Below, one piece after another: positions 1-6,283 of a DNA stretch of 7,966 nt; position 1 is the first letter of the stretch, and the number at the start of each line of letters is the position of its first letter. The DNA lies in assembly GCA_023416315.1 (NCBI GenBank), contig JAEZIA010000072.1, positions 1 through 7,966 of the forward strand, in the 5' to 3' direction. The DNA is from Actinomycetes bacterium. Lineage in GTDB: Bacteria > Actinomycetota > Actinomycetes > Mycobacteriales > Mycobacteriaceae. The translations under genes and the position numbers were made by a program. Below the pieces are notes generated by a model. That model was not told the origin of the DNA. It made no database searches and worked only from the letters and a program-made list of their open reading frames with translations.

Positions 1-1012
1 GCACGCGATTCTCCACCCGCAGATGGGGACGCCCGTTCACCACGTCGTAGACCGGCCGGTTCCAGCGGTACACCGTGCCGTTGTGCAGTCGCAGTTCGGA
101 CAGCTGCGGAGTGCGGCCCGCCGCGAGCTCGGCGACCGGGTCCTCGTCGGACAACTCGGGTAGCAGGGAGGGGAAGTACCGGACGTTCTCCTCGAACAGG
201 TCGAAGATCGAGGTGATCCAGCGCTCCCCGAACCACACTCGCGGGCGTACCCCCTGAGCCTTGAGTTCGTCGGGCCGGGTGTCGGTGGCCTGGGTGAACA
301 GCTCGATGCGCGTTTCGGCCCACAGCTGGTGGCCGAAGAAGTACGGCGAGTTCGCACCGAGCGCCAGCTGCGGGCCGGCCAGCACCTGGGCGGCGTTCCA
401 ATTCGGAGCGAAGTCGGCAGGTGACACCTGCAGGTGCAATTGCATGCTGGTACAAGCGGATTCGGGCGCGATGGACTCCGCGTGCATGCTCAACCGCTCG
501 GGACCGGTGATGTCGATCAGGATGTCCTCGCCGCGGGCGGTGAAGATCGAGTCGTTGAGCGCCTGATAGCGCAGCGACGGGCTCATCCAGCTACCGGTCA
601 GGTGCTGCGGCATCAGCGTCGGCAGAATGCCGATCATCACGATATGGGCGTCGTCGGTGTTCGCCTTGGTCTCCGCGGCGTTCAGGCTGGCACGCACCTC
701 GGCCTCCAGCTCGAGCGCGGTGCGGCCGGGCAGCGGGCGCGGTGGAACGTTGAATTCGATGTTGTAGGCGCCCAATTCGGTCTGATAGGCCGGGTCGGCG
801 ATCGCCGCCAGCACGTCGGTGTTGGACATCGCAGGCTGGTAGTCGTCGCTGACCAGGTTGCACTCGATCTCCATCCCGGTCAGCGGGCGGTCGAACTCGA
901 AGCTGGACTGGGCCAGCATGGTTTCGAAGACGTCGAGGCAAAGCTGAACCTTGCGCCGGTACTGCTGGCGATGCGCTCGGCTGTAGGTGGCGTGTGTGAC
1001 CTCGTCGCCCAT
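1..1012 (-). CDS. GCS2-family glutamate-cysteine ligase-like protein (Rv3698-like), C-terminus cut off
   Basis: The first 337 residues of a glutamate-cysteine ligase type 2 (GCS2) fold protein; the 3' end lies beyond the left edge. Family proteins join an amino acid to the gamma-carboxyl of glutamate using ATP, in the cytoplasm. Visible hallmarks are the GMEIE acidic metal/nucleotide motif at residues 46-50, NIEFN at 84-88, SMQLHLQVSP at 189-198, the run GANSPYFFG at 219-227, ETRIELF at 233-239, and RLHNGTVYRWNRP at 308-320. The sequence resembles what I recall of M. tuberculosis Rv3698 (about 500 residues, function unassigned), so roughly 160 residues should be missing. It is not the EgtA/GshA type that makes gamma-glutamylcysteine for ergothioneine, as far as I can judge. 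I chose the ATG at 1012 (MGDEVTH); an in-frame TTG lies 12 bases upstream, and AGGA sits only a few bases before the ATG, so the start is not certain. It probably shares a transcript with the methyltransferase upstream. Confidence 0.85.
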   Translation of the reverse strand, partial: MGDEVTHATYSRAHRQQYRRKVQLCLDVFETMLAQSSFEFDRPLTGMEIECNLVSDDYQPAMSNTDVLAAIADPAYQTELGAYNIEFNVPPRPLPGRTALELEAEVRASLNAAETKANTDDAHIVMIGILPTLMPQHLTGSWMSPSLRYQALNDSIFTARGEDILIDITGPERLSMHAESIAPESACTSMQLHLQVSPADFAPNWNAAQVLAGPQLALGANSPYFFGHQLWAETRIELFTQATDTRPDELKAQGVRPRVWFGERWITSIFDLFEENVRYFPSLLPELSDEDPVAELAAGRTPQLSELRLHNGTVYRWNRPVYDVVNGRPHLRVENRV

Positions 1013-1058
1013 GTCCTGATGCAACCCGGTCAGAGCGGGGTACGCAAGCACATCGTCG

Positions 1059-1817
1059 TCAGCCGCGCCGCCGGGCCCGCAGAACCTGCCGGTCGAACGG
1101 GTTGGTGCTGACCTCGACGTCGAGACCGGCGTGCGCACCGAGGGCCCGCAGCGCCGACGGGCTGTAGGAGCGTAGCGAGCTGATCAGGCCGTCGTGCACG
1201 AACGGCCACCACGCCAGCGGTGCCATCGCCACCAGTTTGGCGATGTGCAGGATCGAGGGCATCCGGGGCAGGTCGATGACCAGCAGCTCGCCCGCGACCC
1301 GGGTGCCCTCGGCGAGAACCTGCGCGGCCTGGGCCGGCGGCAGATGGTGAAACGACAGCGCAAAGACGGCCAGGTCGAAGGAACCGTCGGCAGCGTCGAT
1401 CGCGGTGGCGTCGATCGTGCGCACGGTCGCGCGCGGGTGCGCACCGAGATCGGAGGCCGCCATTGCCGCCACCGAGTCGGGGTTGACGTCGGACACCGTG
1501 ACGTGGGCGGTCGGGTGCTGCTCGAGCACCTTGCGGGACAACGCGCCGTGGCCGGCGCCGAGCTCGAGGATGGTCGGGTCGATGACGTCGGCGACCTCGT
1601 GCAGCACCAGTTCGGCATTGCGGTCGTGCTCGCGGAACAGCGTGCCGATGACGTCGAGTGCGGTCACGATGCCGCGCTTGGTGTCGTCGTCGACATCGTC
1701 GCGGTCGAGGTATTCGGGGCAGTCGGTTTCCAGCAGGCGATCCAGCCAGGACGCGTCCGGGCCACCCCTCGGCATGTCGGCGATGTCGGTGATCTGGGAT
1801 GCCATGTAGGCCATCAT
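1059..1817 (-). CDS. Class I SAM-dependent methyltransferase
   Basis: A 252-residue soluble methyltransferase with a Rossmann-like SAM fold (Methyltransf_11/25 type). Motif I, ELGAGHG, is at residues 85-91 and binds SAM; SDVNPDS at 109-115 provides the acidic residue for the ribose; the post-II region FDLAVFALSFHHL is at 127-139, followed by a VIDLPR strand near 160. The first 80 residues are helical and less typical, and probably cover the active site. The substrate cannot be read from the sequence. The gene lies 46 bases upstream of the GCS2-like gene on the same strand, so the two are probably cotranscribed and may act on one small molecule. The frame stays open upstream to 1919, but that would run over the start of glpK, so I use the ATG at 1817; ATGs at 1814 and 1805 are equally possible because none has a clear Shine-Dalgarno sequence. 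Confidence 0.85.
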   Translation of the reverse strand: MMAYMASQITDIADMPRGGPDASWLDRLLETDCPEYLDRDDVDDDTKRGIVTALDVIGTLFREHDRNAELVLHEVADVIDPTILELGAGHGALSRKVLEQHPTAHVTVSDVNPDSVAAMAASDLGAHPRATVRTIDATAIDAADGSFDLAVFALSFHHLPPAQAAQVLAEGTRVAGELLVIDLPRMPSILHIAKLVAMAPLAWWPFVHDGLISSLRSYSPSALRALGAHAGLDVEVSTNPFDRQVLRARRRG

Positions 1818-1854
1818 GGACGAAAGGGCTGCCGGATCAGCAGCGTCGCACGTC

Positions 1855-1861
1855 AGAGGAG
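1855..1861 (+). promoter_or_regulatory. Ribosome binding site of glpK, fixing a TTG start
   Basis: AGAGGAG is a strong match to the anti-Shine-Dalgarno sequence and stands 5 bases before the TTG at 1867. It decides the glpK start: the reading frame is open further upstream to an ATG at 1816, but that ATG overlaps the divergent methyltransferase start and lacks a comparable site. From the TTG the protein begins with the expected xADFVASIDQGTTSTR. Confidence 0.85.
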
Positions 1862-1866
1862 CACCG

Positions 1867-3381
1867 TTGGCCGACTTCGTCGCCTCGATTGACCAGGGCA
1901 CCACCAGTACCCGCTGCATGATCTTCGATCACAAGGGTGCCGAGGTCGGCAGGCACCAGCTCGAACACGAGCAGATCCTGCCGCAGTCGGGATGGGTGGA
2001 GCACGACCCGGTGGAGATCTGGGAACGCACCCACACCGTGGTGGTGTCGGCGCTGAACAAGACGAAGCTGGCGGCCGAGGACCTGGCCGCGCTGGGCATT
2101 ACCAACCAGCGGGAGACCACGCTGGTGTGGAACCGCAAGACGGGACGGCCGTACCACAACGCGATCGTGTGGCAGGACACCCGCACCGACCGCATCGCGG
2201 CCGCGCTGGACCGCGACGGCCGCGGTGACGTCATCCGCCGCAAGGCGGGGCTGCCGCCGGCGACGTACTTCTCCGGGGGCAAGTTGCAGTGGATCCTCGA
2301 ACATGTCGACGGGGTGCGGGCCGACGCCGAGTGCGGCGACGCCCTGTTCGGCACGCCGGACACCTGGGTGCTGTGGAACCTGACCGGCGGAACGCAGGGC
2401 GGTGTGCACGTCACCGACGTCACCAATGCCAGCCGGACCATGCTGATGAACCTGGAGACCCTGGATTGGGACGACGAGTTGTTGTCGCTCTTCGGGATTC
2501 CGCGGGCGATGCTACCCGAGATCCGGCCGTCGTCGTCGCCGGAGCCGTACGGGCTGACGCTGTCGAGCGGACCGCTGGGTGGTGAGGTGCCGTTGACCGG
2601 CATCCTCGGGGATCAGCAGGCGGCCATGGTGGGGCAGGTGTGCCTGAGCCCCGGCGAGGCCAAGAACACTTACGGAACCGGGAACTTCCTGCTGCTGAAC
2701 ACCGGCGAGAAGATCGTGCGTTCCGAGAACGGCCTGCTCACCACGGTGTGCTATCAATTCGGTGACGCGAAACCCGTTTACGCCCTTGAAGGTTCGATCG
2801 CGGTGACCGGTTCGGCCGTGCAATGGCTGCGCGATCAGCTCGGCATCATCAGCGGCGCGGCACAGAGCGAGACACTGGCGAAGCAGGTCGACGACAACGG
2901 CGGCGTGTATTTCGTGCCGGCGTTCTCCGGGCTGTTCGCGCCGTACTGGCGTTCGGATGCGCGCGGGGCGATCGTCGGGCTGTCCCGGTACAACTCGAAC
3001 GCGCATCTTGCCAGGGCGACACTCGAGGCGATCTGCTATCAGAGTCGCGATGTGGTCGATGCGATGGAAGCCGATTCCGGTGTGCACCTTGAGGTTCTGA
3101 AGGTCGACGGGGGAGTCACCGAAAACGAGCTCTGCATGCAGATCCAAGCCGACGTGCTGGGCGTCGACGTGGTGCGGCCGGTGGTGGCCGAGACGACGGC
3201 GCTGGGCGCGGCGTATGCCGCCGGGCTGGCGGTCGGCTTCTGGGCTGATCCCGATGACCTGCGGGCCAATTGGCAGGAGGACCGGCGGTGGACGCCGGCG
3301 TGGACGGCGGAGCAACGCGAAGCCGGCTACGCCGGCTGGCGCAAGGCCGTGCAGCGCACGCTGGACTGGGTCGAGGTGTAG
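1867..3381 (+). CDS. glpK: Glycerol kinase
   Basis: A 504-residue cytoplasmic FGGY-family kinase that phosphorylates glycerol with ATP to sn-glycerol 3-phosphate, the entry step of glycerol use and lipid backbone supply. The phosphate loop DQGTTST is at residues 9-15; NQRETT at 80-85 carries the Arg-Glu pair that holds glycerol; WQDTRT follows at 102-107; GDQQAA at 248-253 holds the catalytic Asp249 and Gln250; TYGTGNF at 268-274 and DGGVTEN at 404-410 contact ATP; YFVPAFSGLFAPYW at 358-371 is the typical GlpK block. The length is normal and the frame intact. It starts at a TTG behind AGAGGAG. No glycerol facilitator or glycerol-3-phosphate dehydrogenase adjoins it here, so it looks like a stand-alone transcription unit, ending at the hairpin at 3393-3450. 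No obvious promoter can be picked out in the 49-base divergent gap; it may lie inside the methyltransferase gene. Confidence 0.97.
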   Translation: MADFVASIDQGTTSTRCMIFDHKGAEVGRHQLEHEQILPQSGWVEHDPVEIWERTHTVVVSALNKTKLAAEDLAALGITNQRETTLVWNRKTGRPYHNAIVWQDTRTDRIAAALDRDGRGDVIRRKAGLPPATYFSGGKLQWILEHVDGVRADAECGDALFGTPDTWVLWNLTGGTQGGVHVTDVTNASRTMLMNLETLDWDDELLSLFGIPRAMLPEIRPSSSPEPYGLTLSSGPLGGEVPLTGILGDQQAAMVGQVCLSPGEAKNTYGTGNFLLLNTGEKIVRSENGLLTTVCYQFGDAKPVYALEGSIAVTGSAVQWLRDQLGIISGAAQSETLAKQVDDNGGVYFVPAFSGLFAPYWRSDARGAIVGLSRYNSNAHLARATLEAICYQSRDVVDAMEADSGVHLEVLKVDGGVTENELCMQIQADVLGVDVVRPVVAETTALGAAYAAGLAVGFWADPDDLRANWQEDRRWTPAWTAEQREAGYAGWRKAVQRTLDWVEV

Positions 3382-3392
3382 CTTGCCGAGCA

Positions 3393-3450
3393 CGAGCAGA
3401 CACAAAAGTCCCCGACACGCCGAGGCGTGCGGGGCTTTTGCGTCTGCTCG
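3393..3450. terminator. Long hairpin, probable bidirectional terminator between glpK and padR1
   Basis: The two arms, 3393-3421 and 3424-3450, pair almost completely: CGAGCAGAC with GTCTGCTCG, one A/C mismatch, CAAAAG with CTTTTG, then a GC-rich core (3410-3421 with 3424-3434) having one bulged A, and one bulged T at 3409. The loop is the CGAG tetramer around 3421-3424. The GC core is followed by TTTT when read on either strand, so it can act for glpK from the left and for padR1 from the right. It lies between the glpK stop at 3381 and the padR1 stop at 3463. Confidence 0.8.
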
Positions 3451-3462
3451 CGGAGGACGGGT

Positions 3463-4191
3463 TTACTCGGTTTCGCCGAGGATCTGGTAGATCTCGCGAC
3501 GCGCGTTGTTGACGATGTCGACGATGCGCTGCTGCTGCTCGGCGTTGGCGGCGAATGCCGCTTGCCGCACGGCGCCGAATAGCTGACCCACGGCGGCCCG
3601 GATATTGACCTGGCCGGGGTCGGCGCCCTCGGTGATCGCGTCCCACGGAGCGGTCTCGATCTTCTCGGCGGCCGCGCGTCCTTCATCGGTCAACTCGAAA
3701 AGCTTTTTGCTGCCTTCGGATTCGCCGGAGACGAGCAGTCCCTCGTCGACCAGCAGCTGCAGGGTCGGGTAGACCGAGCCGGGGCTCGGCTTCCACAGAT
3801 CCTGGCTGCGCTCGGCGATCTCCTGGATCATCTCGTAGCCGTGCATCGGCCGCTCGGCAAGCAGCTTGAGGATCGCGGCACGGACGTCACCGCGGCGGCC
3901 GCGTCCGCGGCCGTGTCCGCGACGACCGCCGCGTCCGCCACCGAAGCCGCCACCGAAATCCGGGCCGAAGCCGGGGCCGAATCCGCCGCGCGGACCGAAG
4001 GGCGGACCATCGTGGCGACCGCCGTGCTCGCGGAAATGCTCACGCATCTGATCACGAAGCTCGCGCCGGCCTTCACGGTCGTGGCGACGGCCACGACCAG
4101 GAGGGGCGAAGCCGAACCCGGGGCCGAAGCCGGGACCAAAGCTGGGACGGCCCATGCTAGGGCCGCCGAACTGGGGAAATGGGGTGTTCAT
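3463..4191 (-). CDS. PadR-family regulator with a Gly/Phe/Arg-rich N-terminal extension (padR1)
   Basis: A 242-residue DNA-binding regulator in two unlike parts. Residues 1-100 are low-complexity, rich in Gly, Phe, Arg, Pro and His, with FGPGFGP-type repeats (18-27 and 71-77), a charged stretch at 34-60 (RRHDREGRRELRDQMREHF) and an RGG/RGR block at 83-100; this part is probably disordered. Residues 101-170 are a PadR winged helix: RAAILKLLAERPMHGYEMIQ, then PSPGSVYPTLQLLVDEGLL with the recognition helix, and KKLFELTDEGR forming the wing. Residues 171-242 are a helical tail, likely for dimerisation. PadR proteins usually repress nearby genes and themselves in response to small molecules. The ATG has a modest GAGA site 6 bases upstream. 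The gene follows padR2 on the same strand after 83 bases, but its promoter region holds its own symmetric site. The ligand and any other target are unknown. Confidence 0.9.
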   Translation of the reverse strand: MNTPFPQFGGPSMGRPSFGPGFGPGFGFAPPGRGRRHDREGRRELRDQMREHFREHGGRHDGPPFGPRGGFGPGFGPDFGGGFGGGRGGRRGHGRGRGRRGDVRAAILKLLAERPMHGYEMIQEIAERSQDLWKPSPGSVYPTLQLLVDEGLLVSGESEGSKKLFELTDEGRAAAEKIETAPWDAITEGADPGQVNIRAAVGQLFGAVRQAAFAANAEQQQRIVDIVNNARREIYQILGETE

Positions 4192-4232
4192 CGAAGTTCT
4201 CGTTTCTGGTCGGGAAACGCCGAATGCGCTTC

Positions 4233-4263
4233 CGATACGTTGACGATATATCGAAAACTATCG
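4233..4263. promoter_or_regulatory. Four half-site CGATA/TATCG array, probable operator of padR1
   Basis: Within 31 bases there are two CGATA half-sites (4233-4237, 4244-4248) and two TATCG half-sites (4249-4253, 4259-4263). The inner pair forms the perfect palindrome CGATATATCG (4244-4253); the outer halves sit 11 and 10 bases away, about one helical turn, almost symmetrically about the centre. ATCGCGAT at 4260-4267 is a further small palindrome. Two dimers side by side could bind here. The array lies 42-72 bases upstream of the padR1 start, so autoregulation by padR1 is the simplest reading; this is inferred from position and symmetry. Confidence 0.6.
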
Positions 4264-4271
4264 CGATGCAA
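4243..4271 (-). promoter_or_regulatory. Candidate padR1 promoter
   Basis: On the minus strand TTGCAT (4271-4266) is followed after exactly 17 bases by TATCGT (4248-4243), a reasonable housekeeping -35/-10 pair that fits the mycobacterial TANNNT -10 pattern. Transcription would start near 4236, giving a leader of about 45 bases. The -10 box and spacer coincide with the CGATATATCG palindrome, so a bound regulator would block polymerase. Confidence 0.5.
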
Positions 4272-4274
4272 CGG

Positions 4275-4799
4275 TTAGTGAGCTCTTCGGTCGATTTCCT
4301 CGATCACCCAGCGGGCCCAGCCCGCCTCCATGGCCTCGACCCGCAGCCCGAACTCAAGCGCCGCGCGTCCGTAGAAGTCGGCATCGCTGGAACCCCACTC
4401 CATCGAGTCCCGCAGTTCCTCGTAGCGGGAGAGTTCGGCTTCGGCGTGCTCGGCGACGGCGCACATATACGCCCTGGCCTGCTCGGACGTCATCTCGCTG
4501 AGTAAAAACACCCGCAGCAGTTCGGCGCTGCGGTAGGGCGGGTCGTCCTGGGGATTGGTCATCCAGCGCAGCAGGTCCTGGCGGCCGGCATCGGTCACCC
4601 GGTATTCCTTGCGGCCGCGCGGCCCGACGTCGGTGACCTCGATAAGGCCCGCATCGGCCAGCTTGTTCAACTCGCCGTAGAGCTGGCTCTGCGTCGCGGG
4701 CCAGACGTTGGCCATCGACGACTCGAAGCGTTTGAGCAGGTCGTACCCGCTGCCTGGCTGCTGGGCCAACAGGCCGAGCGCCGCGTATCGAAGGCTCAC
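4275..4799 (-). CDS. PadR-family transcriptional regulator (padR2)
   Basis: A 174-residue two-domain PadR protein of normal family length. Residues 1-75 are the winged helix: RYAALGLLAQQPGSGYDLLKRFE, then WPATQSQLYGELNKLADAGLIEV with the recognition helix, and RGRKEYRVTDAGR as the wing. Residues 80-174 form the helical Vir_act_alpha_C-type domain (RSAELLRVFLLSEM, then long helices to WARWVIEEIDRR) that dimerises and, in characterised PadR proteins, makes part of the ligand pocket. It resembles the M. tuberculosis Rv0047c type from memory. It starts at a GTG with no Shine-Dalgarno sequence, but a TACGAT -10 box ends 6 bases before it, so a leaderless message is likely. It is divergent from the carotenoid oxygenase gene across 89 bases, the arrangement expected for a local repressor of that operon. 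The ligand is unknown; several PadR proteins respond to phenolic acids. Confidence 0.92.
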   Translation of the reverse strand: MSLRYAALGLLAQQPGSGYDLLKRFESSMANVWPATQSQLYGELNKLADAGLIEVTDVGPRGRKEYRVTDAGRQDLLRWMTNPQDDPPYRSAELLRVFLLSEMTSEQARAYMCAVAEHAEAELSRYEELRDSMEWGSSDADFYGRAALEFGLRVEAMEAGWARWVIEEIDRRAH

Positions 4800-4805
4800 G
4801 CGTTC

Positions 4806-4811
4806 ATCGTA
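4806..4811 (-). promoter_or_regulatory. -10 box of a leaderless padR2 promoter
   Basis: TACGAT on the minus strand (4811-4806) fits TANNNT, and the 6-base discriminator GAACGC places transcription start on the G of the GTG at 4799. No convincing -35 hexamer is seen at the usual distance, which is common in mycobacteria. Confidence 0.5.
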
Positions 4812-4830
4812 GGGCGCGACCTGTCAGTTC

Positions 4831-4863
4831 TGGAATATCCAACATTTCACCATTGACATGTCA
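4831..4863. promoter_or_regulatory. Two palindromes 22 bases apart, candidate operator of padR2 and the oxygenase operon
   Basis: TGGAATATCCA (4831-4841; arms TGGA/TCCA) and the perfect palindrome TGACATGTCA (4854-4863) have centres about 22 bases apart, two helical turns. A third, partial copy, TGGACTGTCAA (4868-4878), also gives an inverted pair TTGACA (4853-4858) with TGTCAA (4873-4878). They occupy the middle of the divergent region and overlap the oxygenase promoter. Binding by padR2 is inferred from position only; the classical PadR ATGT-N8-ACAT pattern is not present. Confidence 0.45.
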
Positions 4864-4881
4864 TCACTGGACTGTCAAAGT
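4853..4881 (+). promoter_or_regulatory. Candidate promoter of the carotenoid oxygenase operon, probably leaderless
   Basis: A perfect -35 box TTGACA (4853-4858), a 17-base spacer and a fair -10 box CAAAGT (4876-4881). With a 7-base discriminator, transcription would start at the A of the ATG at 4889, which has no Shine-Dalgarno sequence. The -35 box is half of the TGACATGTCA palindrome, so occupancy of the palindrome would shut the promoter. Confidence 0.5.
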
Positions 4882-4888
4882 AGTCGGC

Positions 4889-6235
4889 ATGACGGACATC
4901 ACAACCGACCCGGCCAACCTGCCTGCCGAGGGGCAATTCTTCCAGCGCGGCAACTACGCGCCGGTGCCGGACGAACTGACCGAGACCGACTTGCCCGTTG
5001 AGGGCGCCATCCCGCCCGAGATCGATGGTTGGTACCTGCGCAACGGCCCGAACCCCCGCCAACCCAATAGCCACTGGTTCACCGGCGACGGGATGATCCA
5101 CGGCGTTCGGATTGAGGGCGGTGCGGCCAAGTGGTACCGCAACCGCTGGGTGCGCACCGAGAGTTTCGTCGACCCGTTCCCGCTCTACCGCGAGGACGGG
5201 ACGCGCAACCTGCGGGCCGCCGTGGCCAACACCCATGTCGTCAACCACGCCGGCAAGACGCTGGCGCTGGTGGAGTCGTCATTCCCGTACGAAATCACCA
5301 ACGAGTTGGAGACGGTGGGCTGCTACGACTTCGGCGGCAAGCTGCAGAATTCGATGACCGCGCACCCCAAGATCTGCCCGACCACCGGGGAGCTGCACTT
5401 CTTCGGCTACGGCAGCATTTTCGAGCCGTATGTCACCTATCACCGCGCCGACGCCAACGGCGAGCTGACTGTGAACCGTCCGCTGGATGTCAAGGCGCAC
5501 ACGATGATGCACGACTTCGCGATGACCGCCGAGCACGTGATCTTCATGGATCTGCCGATCGTGTTCAACCTCGACATCGCGATGCGCGGCGAGGGCGACA
5601 TGCCGTACCGATGGGATGACGACTACGGCGCCCGGTTCGGCGTGCTGCGTCGCGACGACCCGTTCGGCGAGATCCGCTGGTTCGAGATCGACCCCTGCTA
5701 CGTGTTCCACGTCGCCAATGCGCACGAGTCGGCCGACGGGAAATCGATTGTGGTCCAAGCGGTCCGGTATCCCGAGTTGTGGCGCGACAACGGCGGTTTC
5801 GACGCCCAAGCGGTGATGTGGAGCTGGACGATCGACCTGCAGGGTGGCACGGTCACCGAACGTCAGCTTGATGACCGGGCGGTGGAGTTCCCGCGAATCG
5901 ACGACCGGCTGGCCGGGCTGCCCGCGCGGTACTCGGTGTCCGTCGGAGACGCCAGCCTGGTGCGCCATGATCTCACCGACGGCAGCGCTGTCGAGCACCG
6001 TTTCGGCACCGGGCTGGTGCCGGGCGGGCCGGGGGAGGCCGTCTTCGTCCCGTCGGCGTCGGGACCGGCCGACGAAAGCAACGGCTGGTATGTCGGGTAC
6101 GTCTACGACGCCACGCGCGACGGCAGCGATCTGGTGATCCTGGACGCCTCGGATTTCGGTGGCAAACCGGTCGCCCGGATCCAGCTGCCGCGGCGGGTGC
6201 CGTACGGCTTCCACGGCAACTGGATTCCTGCTTAG
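4889..6235 (+). CDS. Carotenoid/apocarotenoid cleavage oxygenase (RPE65 family, MtCCO-like)
   Basis: A 448-residue non-heme iron(II) enzyme that cleaves a carbon-carbon double bond with O2, giving aldehydes or ketones. The seven-bladed propeller family is marked by YLRNGPNPRQP near residue 50, WFTGDGMIHG and WYRNRWVRTE. All four iron-binding histidines are visible: His159 (TAHPKICP), His208 (MMHDFAMT), His274 (CYVFHVANAHE) and His442 (PYGFHGNWIP); the likely second-shell glutamates are Glu129, Glu333 (EFPRID) and Glu383 (GEAVFVP). The C-terminus closely resembles what I recall of M. tuberculosis Rv0654 (MtCCO), which cleaves carotenoids and apocarotenoids, although this protein is somewhat shorter. 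Lignostilbene- and isoeugenol-cleaving enzymes share the fold, so the substrate stays open. There is no signal peptide. I start at the ATG at 4889 (MTDITTD); an in-frame TTG at 4853 falls in the promoter. It leads a four-gene plus-strand set and is divergent from padR2. Confidence 0.93.
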   Translation: MTDITTDPANLPAEGQFFQRGNYAPVPDELTETDLPVEGAIPPEIDGWYLRNGPNPRQPNSHWFTGDGMIHGVRIEGGAAKWYRNRWVRTESFVDPFPLYREDGTRNLRAAVANTHVVNHAGKTLALVESSFPYEITNELETVGCYDFGGKLQNSMTAHPKICPTTGELHFFGYGSIFEPYVTYHRADANGELTVNRPLDVKAHTMMHDFAMTAEHVIFMDLPIVFNLDIAMRGEGDMPYRWDDDYGARFGVLRRDDPFGEIRWFEIDPCYVFHVANAHESADGKSIVVQAVRYPELWRDNGGFDAQAVMWSWTIDLQGGTVTERQLDDRAVEFPRIDDRLAGLPARYSVSVGDASLVRHDLTDGSAVEHRFGTGLVPGGPGEAVFVPSASGPADESNGWYVGYVYDATRDGSDLVILDASDFGGKPVARIQLPRRVPYGFHGNWIPA

Positions 6236-6283
6236 CGGTACTCCGGCCCCCGAACCGCGTGGGCCCTGCGACGATATGAGCCC

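Noticed and set aside
434..1111. Plus-strand open frame of 225 codons over the GCS2-like gene
   Set aside because: Low-complexity Gly/Arg/Val/His composition, overlaps two clear minus-strand genes; a shadow frame.
1867..3381. Homopolymer tract for glpK phase variation, as known in M. tuberculosis
   Set aside because: I see no run longer than five identical bases in the gene, so no comparable slippage site.
2512..3405. Minus-strand open frame of 297 codons over glpK
   Set aside because: Shadow of glpK; no recognisable motif and it runs into the terminator hairpin.
3930..4150. DNA repeats of the GGCCGAAGCCGGG type
   Set aside because: They encode the FGP/GFG repeats of the padR1 N-terminal region in frame, so they are explained by the protein.
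4853..4888. In-frame TTG start at 4853 for the oxygenase
   Set aside because: It would turn the -35 box and palindrome into coding sequence, adds 12 residues with no family resemblance, and has no ribosome binding site.
5279..6214. Long open frame on the minus strand opposite the oxygenase gene
   Set aside because: It lies wholly over a gene with all catalytic residues in place; its protein is Arg/His/Val-rich without family motifs, as expected from codon bias in high-GC DNA.
6245..6265. GGCCC...GGGCC stem between the oxygenase and SDR genes
   Set aside because: Only 5 pairs with an 11-base loop and no T run; too weak to call a terminator or attenuator.
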